The notes beneath the pieces are model-generated. The model worked only from the letters and a program-made list of their open reading frames with translations. It was not told the origin of the DNA and ran no database searches. A stretch of DNA of 64,000 nucleotides from Pyropia haitanensis (lineage: Eukaryota; Rhodophyta; Bangiophyceae; Bangiales; Bangiaceae), in NCBI GenBank assembly GCA_008729055.1, contig SDUX01000008.1, positions 2,356,001-2,420,000 of the forward strand, read 5' to 3'. Shown piece after piece: positions 1-10,770 of the stretch (position 1 is its first letter; each line of letters begins with the position of its first letter). The position numbers were made by a program, and so were the translations under genes.

Positions 1-795
1 GCCCAGCGTCGCGGCAAACGCCGCCGATACGGGCGCGCCCTCCCATGACCCGTTGGACCGCAGCGGCGCGCCCGCCGGCCGCGGGCCGGGGCGCTCCCAG
101 ACGGCCCGGACGGCCAGGGCGGCCACGTCGGCGGCGCCGCGGCGGCCCGTAAACGCGAGGCGTGCGCCCGTCGGCACGTCCATGGTGAGCTCGTGGGTGA
201 GGTCGGTGCTCGCGGCGGGCTGCTGGAACTGGAGCCGATCATCCTGGCGGGGTGGGGGTCCCCGAGCAAGGGAAACAGGGGCAGGGAACGGGGCAAAGGA
301 GAGCGGGGAGCAGAATGCCGTCGAGAGCGGGCCTCGGTCAGCACCCACAGTGCATACGTTGGACGACCCAGTGCGGGCAGGGGCAGCACGGGGGTCTGCG
401 GGCCGGGACGACCAACACCCCCTCCCCGCCCCCCCTCTCAACCGCCCCCTCCTCGCAAGACGCGTCCGGCATCCGTCCCCCCGCCCCCTCCTGCTTAGCA
501 CGTACCACAAACACGCGCAGCTCCCGGTACCCAGAGTGGACCACCATCGCCACCGCGCACCGCACCGGCAACGGCGTTGCCGCCGCGCCGCTGTTGCCGC
601 CATTGCCGACGCTGCCGCCGCCGCCGACGCCATCCACTCTGAGAGGGGGAGGGGGGGGCGGCGCCGCCGCCGGCACGTCGCCACAGCCGCCGACTTCCGC
701 GGGCAGGGGGGCGGCGAGCCCCCCCGCGCCAATCAGACCGCCGCCGCCCGTGCATGGCAACACCCGCACCGCCCCGACCACGGCCGCCGCTGCCG

Positions 796-826
<31 letters not shown>

Positions 827-874
827 CGCAGCCCCGCACAGTCCCCGACGGCGGGCTCGCGGGCGGGGAGTCAT
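1..874 (-). CDS. Secreted or membrane-anchored protein of unknown function, 3' end cut by window edge
   Basis: I do not recognise the family. Exon 1 runs 874 to 506: an Arg-rich start followed by a long Ala/Val hydrophobic stretch (about residues 10-37) that reads as a signal peptide or anchor, a Pro/Gly linker, then a conserved-looking stretch containing AMVVHSGYRELRVFV. A GTACGT donor follows at 505 and an acceptor CAG ends at 244, both phase 0, giving a 262-bp intron. Exon 2 (243 down to 1) continues in frame with DDRLQFQQPAASTDLTHEL and an ELTMDVPTGARLAFTGRRG segment, with no stop before the edge. The ATG at 874 was chosen because it directly precedes the hydrophobic leader. The splice junction joining two well-behaved frames is the main support. 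Secretion is inferred from the leader; substrate and role are unknown. Confidence 0.5.
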
Positions 875-2122
875 GGTCAGAAGGATGCGGTCGCCCGCGG
901 GTCCCTCTGATCGTCCCCCCCCGCGTCACTTCAGCTCCTCTCTCCCCCCGACCCCGACGTCCCGCCTCCCCGCCCACCCGCCCGCCCGCCCGCCCACTCA
1001 CCCGTCCGTCCGTCCGCGCCCACGTGACGCCTGCCGCCCGCCAAGAACGCGGACGGCCCGTATCGGACGAGTGCCGACGCGGCAACGGGCGGCGGCGGTG
1101 CAACGGAGGGCCCCGCGGGGAGGAGGTCGCGGCAGCAACGGAGGGAGCGGTAAACCATTCCGCCGGCACGCGACACGCCGCCGCCGGCACCCGGCTATGT
1201 ACAGCCGCCGCCGTGTTGGGAGTGCAGAAGAGGAGAGCCCAGCAGTAAAGAGCGAGGACATTGGGGGGGGGGCACGAGACGGACGCCATCTCCCGATGCG
1301 TCCGTCGGTGGTGGCTCCGCCCCCCACCCCCCACGCCACTGCTATGCGTTGCCCACAATCAGCAGCCGCCCGACTGACGGGCAGCCATCACAAAGCGGGG
1401 CGACTGCCACGGATCGAGGACGCCTCGGCTGGGCGCGTGGCGGGGTGGGGACGGCAGACGGGGACGGCAGACGGGGACGGCAGTGGCAGCGTCAGCCGGT
1501 CGGCACCGGAGGGCATCGGGGCGGCTGCCACGGCGACGCCACGCCACGGTCCACGCGGCTGGGCGGCGGCAGGGGCGGAGGCGGCCGCCAGCAGGGTCGC
1601 CACCCCCCTCCAACCAAAGGCCGCACCGCCCGCCACGGCTGGGGCGGTAGGTGCCAGCAGGAGGGTGACAGTCAAAGCAGCTCCACTTCGCGACCGAGCT
1701 CGTCCACACTGCAATGGCAAGGCGCACCGAGCACCGACACCATAGCACAGAGCCCACCGCGACGAAACGTGTCAATATGCGCAGCGACGCGGGACGAGCA
1801 GAGTGTTTGTTCGACGCGCACAGAAAACCGCGATTTCCATGAATGCAATTGAGAGTAAATTTCTTGGTCTTGCTGTTGACTGTCCTCATCATTGCACGAT
1901 CTTTACACCATCAACTCGTGCTTCAATTACCATGACAATCGGGTAGAGATCGTTGTGTGTGTGCCGCGTGTCTCTCAAGACGGACAGGAACAGAGAAGAC
2001 TCGGACGCTGACCGCTCTTGTATCAGAAGAGTTGCACCCACGACAGGCGCAGTGTGCTCAACGCGTTTCCTGCAAAACCACAAACGGGGGTAAAGCTCAC
2101 CCTCTATTGACGCACGCCCGGT
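875..2122. other. Gene-free stretch upstream of the left-edge gene
   Basis: It holds a CCCG/CCGT simple repeat near 965-1015, a short GACGGCAGACGGG tandem near 1450-1490 and a lower-GC patch at about 1800-2100. No reading frame here has convincing composition. The low-GC patch may be promoter sequence. Confidence 0.4.
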
Positions 2123-2350
2123 ATGGGCTTGCACGTGCTGGTGCGCATTTCCGCGAGCGACGCCCGCTTGGACGACGCGGCGCTCGCGGCGGTCGGCACC
2201 CGCGGGGGGCTGACACGCAGCCTCAACGCCTCCGCGCCGGACGTGGCCATCTTCGTGCATACGGCGTCCGCGGCTGTGGTCGGCGACGAGAGAGGGCTGG
2301 TCTGGTTACAGACCGTCCGGCCATTAGCCTCCTCGAGCGGCGTACCCTGA
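2123..2350 (+). CDS. Short ORF or first exon, unassigned
   Basis: This 75-codon frame has an ATG start, strong GC at third positions and ordinary amino-acid composition over its first 55 residues (for example DARLDDAALAAVG and SAPDVAIFVHTASAAVV), unlike the Arg/Pro-rich noise around it. The last 15 residues look non-coding, so the true exon could end before about 2290 and be spliced onward; no partner exon was found. It follows a lower-GC intergenic patch, as expected for a gene start. It may be a gene fragment, a small protein or chance. No family is recognised. Confidence 0.25.
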   Translation: MGLHVLVRISASDARLDDAALAAVGTRGGLTRSLNASAPDVAIFVHTASAAVVGDERGLVWLQTVRPLASSSGVP

Positions 2351-2770
2351 GCCGCTGTCCCCATGTACCCAGGCCCTTTCCCCATACTTGTTCGTCTGAC
2401 GCCCACCGGTACCGCATCATGCCGCCGCTGTTAACAGGGCGGCCGCGTGAATGCCGCGCCGGGCGGATGGATGGATAGAGCGGCGACGCCGCAAGCCAGA
2501 GAGCATATGCAGACTCAGCAGACATCAAATTGGGCCATCCCGTCGCTGACATGGCCTACGGGCACGTGGGGCAGTGGCAAAGAGAGACAGTGCGGTCACC
2601 CCCATGTGGCTGGCCGCTCCTAACATACCAAGGACGTCGACAAAGGATGCATCCCCTGCCCGCCCACGTGCAGCTGCGCATCCCCCTACGCCCCCCCTCC
2701 CCCCCCCCCCCCCCCCTACTGGACCGCTCGCCCACAAAAAAAAGAATTGTTAGCTTGACCTTGCTCGCGC
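2351..2770. other. Intergenic, 3' flank of the esterase
   Basis: No gene is seen. It has an A8-9 run near 2738, just 3' of the minus-strand esterase stop, and a long C run at about 2700-2718. Confidence 0.4.
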
Positions 2771-3799
2771 TCAAGGGGGCACCACCGACCGCACAAACGC
2801 GGCCATGGCCGCCTCGGCCGGCGCGTGGTCCGAGAAGAAGTGGTCGTCCCAGTAGCGGGTGACCGCCACCGTCGCGCCCGCCGACCGGAGCGCCGCCGCC
2901 ACCCGCCGCGCCGCGCGGACCGGCACCAGCCAGTCCCACCGGCCGTGCGCGATCGCGACGCGCACGCCCGCGGCGGCGGCCGCGTCGGCCGCGCGTGCCG
3001 GCCGTGGCACCCACCCCGCCGACAGGAGGACGCCCGCGACGCCACGGGCGTGGCCGCCGAGCACATAGTCAATGAGCGTGGCGGCGCCCTGGCTAAACCC
3101 GACGAGCACCACCCGCCCGCGGGGCACCCCCGTCGCGGCGATGACCCGGTCAATGCGGGCGGCGGCGGTGGCGAGGTCCGCCGCCGCCCCCGCGGGGCCG
3201 TCCGACTGGGGCACCTTGCCGAGGCCGACGGCGCCAATGGGGAACCAGCTGCGGTACGTGCCCGCCCGGTCCGTCCCCGTCGACGGGCCGTAGAGGGACG
3301 TGTAGCGGAGCGTGGCGTCGCCCAGGTCCTCCCGCAGCCGGTCCACCGCGTGGGCGCCCGAGCCGCCCAAGCCGTGGAGGGTCACCACCGCCGCGGGCCG
3401 CCCCGAGCCGGGCTTGGTGCGCGAAAAGACGCCGCCCGCCCCGCCCGCCCCGTCCGTCACGCCATAGTCGCTGGGGCGGGTGAACCAGGTGGACGCGGCG
3501 GAGATGGCGGCAAAGATCTTGACCAGCCGCTGCCGGTCGACGGCGGCGGGCAGGTCGCCCGCGGCGGCGTCGGCAGCGTCGGCCACGGCGGTGACCGTCC
3601 GCAGGGCGGGCACGGCGGCGGTCGTGGTGGCCGCCGCGGCGGCGGCGGCCACGCCGCCGTCACCGCCGCCGTTTGGGACGGTGGCAGTGGCGGCGGCGGC
3701 GGCGGGGGGCACCGCCGCCGCCGCCGCGGGCGTCGCCCCCACCGACACGGCGGCGGCCGCGACCACCAGCACCACCGCCACACGACGGAGGGGTGCCAT
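2771..3799 (-). CDS. Secreted phospholipase/carboxylesterase-type alpha/beta hydrolase
   Basis: The 342-residue protein starts with a cleavable-looking signal (Arg-Arg followed by Val/Ala hydrophobics, ending in Ala-rich sequence). After an Ala/Gly linker it carries the acyl-protein thioesterase/phospholipase-carboxylesterase fold: the VVTLHGLGGSG oxyanion strand, a SWFPIG segment, nucleophile elbow GFSQGA (Ser near residue 235), an Asp in HGRWDWLVP (near 288) and a His in the FFSDHAP tail (near 324). The full catalytic triad is therefore visible. The family hydrolyses carboxylic or thioester bonds. Cytosolic thioesterases depalmitoylate proteins, but the leader here points to the secretory pathway or periplast, so the substrate is open. 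One exon; the ATG at 3799 immediately precedes the signal. Confidence 0.85.
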   Translation of the reverse strand: MAPLRRVAVVLVVAAAAVSVGATPAAAAAVPPAAAAATATVPNGGGDGGVAAAAAAATTTAAVPALRTVTAVADAADAAAGDLPAAVDRQRLVKIFAAISAASTWFTRPSDYGVTDGAGGAGGVFSRTKPGSGRPAAVVTLHGLGGSGAHAVDRLREDLGDATLRYTSLYGPSTGTDRAGTYRSWFPIGAVGLGKVPQSDGPAGAAADLATAAARIDRVIAATGVPRGRVVLVGFSQGAATLIDYVLGGHARGVAGVLLSAGWVPRPARAADAAAAAGVRVAIAHGRWDWLVPVRAARRVAAALRSAGATVAVTRYWDDHFFSDHAPAEAAMAAFVRSVVPP

Positions 3800-4769
3800 G
3801 ACGGGCGCCGGAAAAGCGGAAGGAAGGCACTACCGGGGGGCGGGGGGGGGTGGAGGGGTGGGAGCGGGGGGGGAGCACCCAAACCAGACCGGGGGGAGCC
3901 GGTCGGACCACAGGGGCCGGTCGAGTGGGCGCAAGAGGAGGACGGGCGGTGGCCACCCGCGGCGGACGCGGGCGCACCCCGGCGGGGGAACGGCGGAGCC
4001 GTCCGCGCCGACCGTGGCGCCCCACACCCCCGACGGCCGCCACGACGCGAGTGCCCAACCGCCCCGCCGGCTGTCGGCGAGACCGCGCCCGCCGCGGCGA
4101 CCCGGCGGCCGTCTTGTACTCGCGAGGCAGTGCCGCCGCGGCGGGCCGCGCCTGGCCGCCGCCGCCGCGGCGGTGCCGCCGTCGCACGGCACCGCGCGGG
4201 TGACCCTCCCCCCCCCCCCCCCCGTCACCGCCGCGCCACGCCGTCCGCGGACGGCCCAGCGGCCACCCCAACAGCGCCATCGGCGCCCCCCCCCCCCCCC
4301 CACGCCCCGCATCCTCCCCCTCCATCCCCAGTCACCCGCCCGCCCGCCCGCGGCCGCCGCCGCGGCCGCCTCGTGCGTGCTCCGCTCCTCCCCCCCGCAT
4401 CCCCCCCCCCCCCCCCCCCCCCCCCCCGGCCTCGCAGCTTCAGCCGCTTCCGCCCCCCCTCCCCCCTCCCCTCCCCCCCCCCCCCCCCCAAGCGTTCCCG
4501 CGTGACGGCCGGCCGGGCGGGGCGCACCCCAACAGCGCGCGTGCGGCGGCGGCGGCGGCGGCGGCCTCGCGATCCGTGCGGCTGCGGGGGGCGGCCGCGT
4601 CGAGGGGCGGCCGCCCGCGCGCCACCCCCCCCCCCCCCCGCCGTGGCGGCCACGCAGACCGCCCGGCCGGCCAGCCGCGCACAGGCCGCCGCCGCGGCGG
4701 GGAGGCGGCGGTGGCCGCGGCGGTGGCGGTGGGGGTGGCGGCAGCGGCGGCGGTGGTGGCGGTGGCGGC

Positions 4770-4804
<35 letters not shown>

Positions 4805-5966
4805 GAGCGGGGGCGGCGGCGGCCGCGGGGATGGCGGCGGGGGCCTCTAGCAGCGGCCGCAGCGGCATCCCCCCCCCCCCCCCCCTCCCTGCCCGCCCCC
4901 CCGTCCCACCGCGCGTGCCACACGTGGGGATGCAAACACGGGCGTGGCCGCCGGCGGGCCGCGGCGGCCGCCCCGTTGACGCTGGAGAGGCGGCGGCCGC
5001 CGCGGTCCCGGCCGGCCGCCGCCGCCGCCCGCCGCGCCGCGCGCGGCCGTTTCGCCCGCCGCCGCGCAGCCGGCCGCGGTGGTAGCGGCGAGATTGGGAA
5101 ACGTGGTGTTGCTTGGCCACCGCGACGGCCGGCGGTCACGTCACGCGTCGGCCAGAGACCACCGTCGCACGCTGCTCGTACAAAACAGTTTGTCAGGTGT
5201 CCGTGTAGTTGACAGACACGGTAGCGAGTGTACAAAAAGTCCTGCAATATGTGGATACGACGGCTTGCAGGGTGTGTACAGTACAGGTGCGGAACAACAA
5301 GAACAACGGGGGGAGGAGCAACACAACCAAGTGTGCAAGAGAGACGACAGCGATCCGCGTCTCTTCAGGTGGTCCCAGCCACAGAGCTCTTCTTGCGCTT
5401 GCCGTGCTTCCTTTAACTGCTGAACGTCTACTAGGCAACCCAGGCGAGGCACCCACCCCGCCCGACACATGGGATCCACGTCCCTACCCATGGCCTGCAA
5501 CACGCGCCCCCGGTGCCAGGGACCCCGCATCCGCGAGACGGCCGCCGCGGTCAGCGTCGGCCGCCACTCCCAGCGGGCCGACCACGCGGGGCGGCGGTGG
5601 CGCGTCGGGTCGCCCACGCGGGCGACGCCCAACCGCTCGCCAACGGCGGGGGCGCGGGTCACGCAAAGCTCCGCCCGCCCGCGCGTGGATGCACACACAC
5701 AAACAGGTGAGCCAGGGGGGGGGCCGCGGATGTGGGGGTCTCCCCAGCGGAGGCCGCCCCCGGTCCCGTCCGCGCACCCACCGAGTCGACATGGCCAGCA
5801 CGTCTGCGGCGTCGATCACAGATTGCGCTCTCCTCTCACCTCCGCCCTCCCGTCACCCCCCCACTCCCCCCGTGCTTGCCCGCCCCAGTCCTGACCCCTC
5901 TCGTTATCCGCCCGCGCCGGTGTGCCCGCATTCGCCCCCCCCCCCCCGCCCCCACCGCCACGTCGC
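3800..5966. other. Low-complexity intergenic region
   Basis: It contains GGC/GCC trinucleotide runs (about 4540-5090), many C homopolymers of 8-18 bases (for example 4400-4430) and a lower-GC patch at 5160-5430. The long frames through it encode only Arg, Pro or Gly runs and switch freely, so none is accepted as a gene. Confidence 0.45.
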
Positions 5967-7463
5967 TTACAAGCCCGCGGCAACAAAATCCGCTCGCCGC
6001 GTCGCGCGGATGTCATACTGCAGCAAGCTCCCACACATCCCGTCGTGGACGCCAATGAACAGCGAGCGGCCGTCCGGGGTAAAGCAGGCGCCGCCAACCT
6101 CGCCAAACAGGTCCACGGTCTGCTTGCCGTCGCCGACCACCCCCCGGGAGACGTCGTACAGGTGCACAAAGTCCTTGGGCTCCGCCACCGCCAGCAGGCG
6201 GCCGCAGCTCGAAAACCGCACCGACCGGACCGGGCCGACGCGGGCGGGCAGGACCGCCACGCAGCGGGTGGTCGTCGAGCCCGCCTGCCGGCCGCCGCCC
6301 AGCGTGCGCACATCCCACACGCGGGCGGTCCTGTCCTGGGAGCCCGTCGCGAGGAGGTTGCCGCCCGGGTGCCACGCGGTCGCAAACGCAAACGTGGTGT
6401 GCCCGTGGAGAGCCGCGACCACCCGCGAGCGCGGCACGGCGCCGCTCGATGGCGCCGCCACCCGCATGTCCAACAGCAGGCAGTCCTTGTCGTCGCCCGC
6501 CACCGCCAGCAGATGGTCCCCGCGGGGCTGCCGTGACGCGTGGTTCACCGCCCACCCGCAGCGGGTGTGGTTGACCACGTCAAACGTGGAACCGTCGTAC
6601 TCGCGCACGCCGCAATCGTTGGAGGAGGTGACGACGCGGACGCCGTGCGACGCGTCCTCGTGCATGTCCACCGCGTTGGTGATGGACTGCTCATCGGTGG
6701 AGGTGTGGCCGTTGAAGAGCACCCGGCCGGTGCGGGCATCGACGGCGACGAGCTCCGAGTGCAAGCCGCCCGCGACGAGCAGTCCGCCCGCCGCCATGAT
6801 CGTTGACACCTGCACCGCCGACAGCAGCGGGTCGGCGCCCGACAGGTCCAGCACCACCCGCCGCCGCGTCGTCACAGAGTCCCAGTGCACAATTTTTTGT
6901 TCCTGCTGCAGGACGTACACGTCGTGCGGGGTCGGCGCCCACACCAGGTTTCGCAGCTGAAAGTGCATGATGGAGCACCGCACCCGGCGGGTGCAGTAGC
7001 GGAAGCGCGCCACGTCCAGCGGCGCCATCGGCCCTGCCGCCTCGTCCATGTACCCGCCTGCGGGAGGGACCTCCCCGACCTCCGCGACGGGCGGCTCGAG
7101 GAGCCGCTCCCGCCGAAACTGGGCTCGGGTGCGGCCCAAGATGTGCCACGGGATGCCCTGCACGTCCCGCCCGGCGGCCACGTGCGCGGCGGTGATATCC
7201 GAGCTTGGGAGCCACTGCAGCGGCGGGGGAGGCGCAGGGGGGGGTGGGGTGGGCGATGGGGGGGGTGCCTCGGGGTCCGGCTGGAGCGGCTCCTGTGCCG
7301 CCCAGGGGGGCACCACCCCGCCCTGCTCACCGGCGGCCGCGGGGGCCACCGCCGGCGGGGGCACCACCAAGGGGGGATGCCAAGGCCCGGGGGGGGGCGC
7401 CACCGCCGCGGCCAGCGCCTCCTCCGCCACAGCCAGCGCCTCCTCCGCCGCTGCCACCTCCGC

Positions 7464-7494
<31 letters not shown>

Positions 7495-7701
7495 GCCACC
7501 GCCGCCGCAAGGGGCGGTGGCGGCTCTGCGGCGGCCGCCGCCGCGGCCAGCGCGGCGGGCGCGGGCGCGAGCAGCTGCGCAAGCCCAAGCGGCCCGTGCT
7601 CGACGACGAGGCCGACCCCCGCCGCGACCACCGGCGGCGCCACCGGCGGTGCCGCCGCCTGGGGTGCCGCCGCGTCCGCCGCGGGCGGCGCCACCGCGCC
7701 G

Positions 7702-7732
<31 letters not shown>

Positions 7733-9317
7733 CGACGGGCGGCGGCGCGGGGGGAGGGGGGCCCGCAGGGGGGCTCGCCGCCGACCAGCCGGGGGACGGT
7801 GGTGATGGTGGTGGCGGCGGCGGCGGCGGCGGCGGCCGCGGCGGCGGCGGCCGCGGTGGCAACCGGGGCGCGAGGCGCGGCGACAGCGCCGGCGAGTGCC
7901 CCGCGGGCGAGGCCGTCGCGGCCGCGTCCTGCGCCGCCGCGGCGGCGCCGTCACGCCCCGCGTCCCGTCCGTCCACCCCCCTCCGCCCCTCCCCTCCGCC
8001 GCCACTGCTGCCGCCGCCCCCACTGTGGCCGCGCTGCGGCGGCGGCGGCCCGCCGCCCAGAGGGCCGCTGCTGCTGCTGCTACCGCCGCTGCCGCCGTCG
8101 CAGCCGTCGCCGGCATCGCCGCCGCTGCCAGGCAAACGGACGCCCGCTGCCGCGGGGAGGGGGACGGCCGCCACTACCTCCGCCACCACCGCCGCCGCCG
8201 GGCTACCAAGGGACGCCGGTGGTGAAGCCGACGCGGGCGCCACCTCCCCTCCCGTCCCGCCGCCACCGCCGCCGCCGCCGCCGCCGCCGTCGCCGACGCC
8301 GCCGCCGACGCCGACGCCGCCACCCCGCATCAGCGGCGCCACGCGGGTGGCGCGCGGCCGCGGTGGCGGCGGGGACTCTGCCGGCCGTAGGCGCTTTCCC
8401 CGCGGCTGCCGCCCAGACCGGCTGGCGGCACCCGCCGCCGCCGCCGCGGCAGCCGCGCTGGTCGCACCGGCCGGCCGCGCTGGCAACGGCGGGGAACAGT
8501 CCTCGCGGGGCGCCGCGGGCGGGCCGGCGGCGGCAGCCCCCCCACTCCCACCACCGGCCGGGGGTGCGCCCACCTCTCCCGTGGCGGACCACCCGCTGGG
8601 CGCCCACCGGTCATGCCACCGCCAGTGGTCGTACGCGGCGGCCAGGTCGTCGACCGCCGCCGCCGCCGCCGCCGCTTCCGCCGCTGCCGCCGCCACTGCC
8701 GCCGTCACAGACGTCGGCATGGCCGGCCCACCAGCGGGTGCCACCGCCACGACACCGGGGGGCCCGCCGCCGCCACCAGCGCAGGTGGGAGGCGGGGACG
8801 ACCGCAACCACACGCCGCGGCCGGGCCAACCGCCACTCGACCCGCGCGCGCAGGTGGTGGCGGACCCTACCACGCCGCCGCCCCCGCCGCCACCGCCGCC
8901 GCCGCCGCTGCCGCCGCTGCCGCCGCTGCACTTCCGTGTCGCGCCGTAAGCGCCGTCGTCTCGGTCATCATCCTCGCCGCCGCCGCCGCAGCTGCCGCTA
9001 CTGGCTGCCCCCCCTCCCCCGCCTGGGCCACCCGTACACCATAGTACCCGCGGCGGGGCGCCGCCAGCGCCGACGCGTGCGCCCCCTCCCGTCGCCGCGG
9101 TGGTAGACACGTCGCCCCCTACGGCGCTCCCCCCATAACGCGGTAGCGCCGGCGACGGCGACAGCGACGACGTCCGGGGAGGCAGAGGCCCAGGCGGCAG
9201 CGGCAGTGGGCGCGGCGGCGGCGGGGGCGCCCCCCCCCCCGCCGCGTTCACGCCACGGCCGGACACCTTGGCCCGCGGGGGTGACCCGCCGCCCCGCCGT
9301 ACGGTGGTGGTGGCCAT
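5967..9317 (-). CDS. WD40-repeat protein of the S. pombe C2A9.03 / plant transducin type, with a long disordered N-terminus
   Basis: About 1116 residues. The last ~330 (from RNLVWAPTPHDVYV near residue 787) align throughout with a conserved eukaryotic WD40 family typified by fission-yeast C2A9.03 and its plant homologues: ITNAVDMHED, SSNDCGVREYD, CGWAVNHAS, FAFATAWHPGGNLLATGSQD, WDVRTL, AEPKDFVHLYDV, FGEVGGACFTPDGRSLFIGVHD. The propeller should be a protein-interaction scaffold; the family's cellular role is poorly defined. Residues 1-780 are Pro/Ala/Gly low complexity, far longer than in yeast or plants. The ATG at 9317 was preferred over upstream frame because the DNA before it is a T-rich leader (A9 run on the plus strand at 9369-9377). 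Single exon. The C-terminal identity is firm; the N-terminal start is less so. Confidence 0.85.
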
Positions 9318-10770
9318 GGTGCGGCGGCTGTCAGGCCTCAGCGACGCGTTCACACACACCGGTGCAGGAAAAAAAAACAAAAAACAAAGGCACAGGAGAG
9401 GAGGAAGAAGGGAGAAGAACAAGAGGAGAAAGAACACAAGACGGAAAAGGGAAGTGTCAGCACCACCACCAGCGGTACAAGCCACCCGTCGGCGGCCGCG
9501 ACCGGCCACCCCCCGCATCCGCAAGCGCGCCGCGGCGAGTCGTGTCAGGTGAGTAAACGTGTGCCAGCACATCCATGATGGCGGACCCCCCCCCCACGTT
9601 CCCCCTTCCCCACCCCCCGCCGCCGCGTCGTTGCCACCCGCCCGACTCCCCCCTCCCATCTCCCACCCGCGCCCCCCACAACCCCCGCCCACGTACAGTG
9701 GTGGCTCCCGCTCCATCGGGCGGCTCCCCCCGCCCCGCCAGCGCACACCCGCCGCCGCCCGCCCGCCCGCCCGCCCGCCCGCCCGCCGCCGGCCGCCCGG
9801 CCGTCCCCAAGACGCACACACCACCGCGTCACCCGCCGCCCCCGACGCGGCCACGGGGGGGGAGGACGGCGCCGCGGGGGAGGGCCGCGGCCCGCCGCTG
9901 CACGGGTAGAGGATGGGCCACCCCTCGCGTCCGCGGCGGGCAGGGCCCGCGGCGGTGAGCTGGCACGGCACGGACGCTGCCCACAACCCCCCCCTGCCGC
10001 AGCCCGCGGGCGGGTGCGCCCGCGGCTGGCACACGCCGCGCGCGTGGCGACAGCTGAGGTGTCGGAGTGGCTGGCGTCGCCGCCAGCCAACCGCGTCACG
10101 CCACGCTCCCGACACGCCCCCGCGGGCCCTCCCTTAAACTGGGGCTGGTGCGGGGGTGGCAGTGCCGGCCCGACACGCCCGAGACGCCACCCCCCCCCTC
10201 CCACCCTCTTCCCGCAGGGGGCCCCCCGCTTCGTCACGCCCCCGCCGCATCGGCTCGGCTGGCAGAGCGGGCGGCGCGGGCGGGGTGGGCGGCGTGCGTC
10301 GGGCGGGGTGGGCGGCGTGCGTCGGACGGGGTGGGCGGCGTGCGTCGGCCGGGGGGGGTAGCTGGGCATTTGGGGGGGGGGGGGGGGGGTGTCCCCGGTC
10401 GGCAGGTGGTGCGCCCCCCCGACGCCGCAGTGTTGCCGCGGCGGCGGCGGGTGGCCGACGGAGGGTGTAGCGGCTGGCGGGGTGGCGGCCGGCGTTGGGC
10501 GCGGGGGTGGGGGCGTCCGCCGCACCACCACGGCGGCCGTCGGGAAGAGGCGCGCGGCGGCCCGCCGCGGGACTGGCGGCCGTGCCGTCAGCAAAAGAGC
10601 AAAAAAAAAAAAATAGGGTTGCGCTGTGCCACGTCGGTCGGCGGCCGTCGCCCCTTCTTCCGCCGCCGCCCCTACGCCTACCACCCGTACGCCCTTCGAG
10701 GGAAGCGTGGGTTTTTGCCGCCCTATCCCCCTTTCGGTCCGGCACGCGCGCCTCCCCCACGCTGGCGACC
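9318..10770. other. Intergenic region with simple repeats
   Basis: It contains an A9 run at 9369-9377 (T tract in the leader of the minus-strand WD40 gene), a CCCG simple repeat near 9760-9785, a 24-bp tandem repeat at 10285-10356 and an A13 run near 10600. No gene is supported on either strand. Confidence 0.4.
10285..10356. repeat. 24-bp tandem repeat, three copies
   Basis: Three consecutive 24-base units beginning GTGGGCGGCGTGCGTCGG differ only at the base after CGG (G, A, C in turn). It lies between genes and has no coding role that I can see. Confidence 0.85.

Noticed and set aside
252..1745. Long plus-strand frame of ~497 codons
   Set aside because: Arg/Pro/Ala noise antisense to the spliced left-edge gene; no motif and codon composition typical of GC-rich shadow frames.
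2825..5212. 795-codon plus-strand frame
   Set aside because: Antisense to the esterase, then runs through simple repeats; Arg/Gly/Pro only.
7048..9106. 633-codon plus-strand frames antisense to the WD40 gene
   Set aside because: Low-complexity reflections of the Pro/Ala N-terminal coding region.
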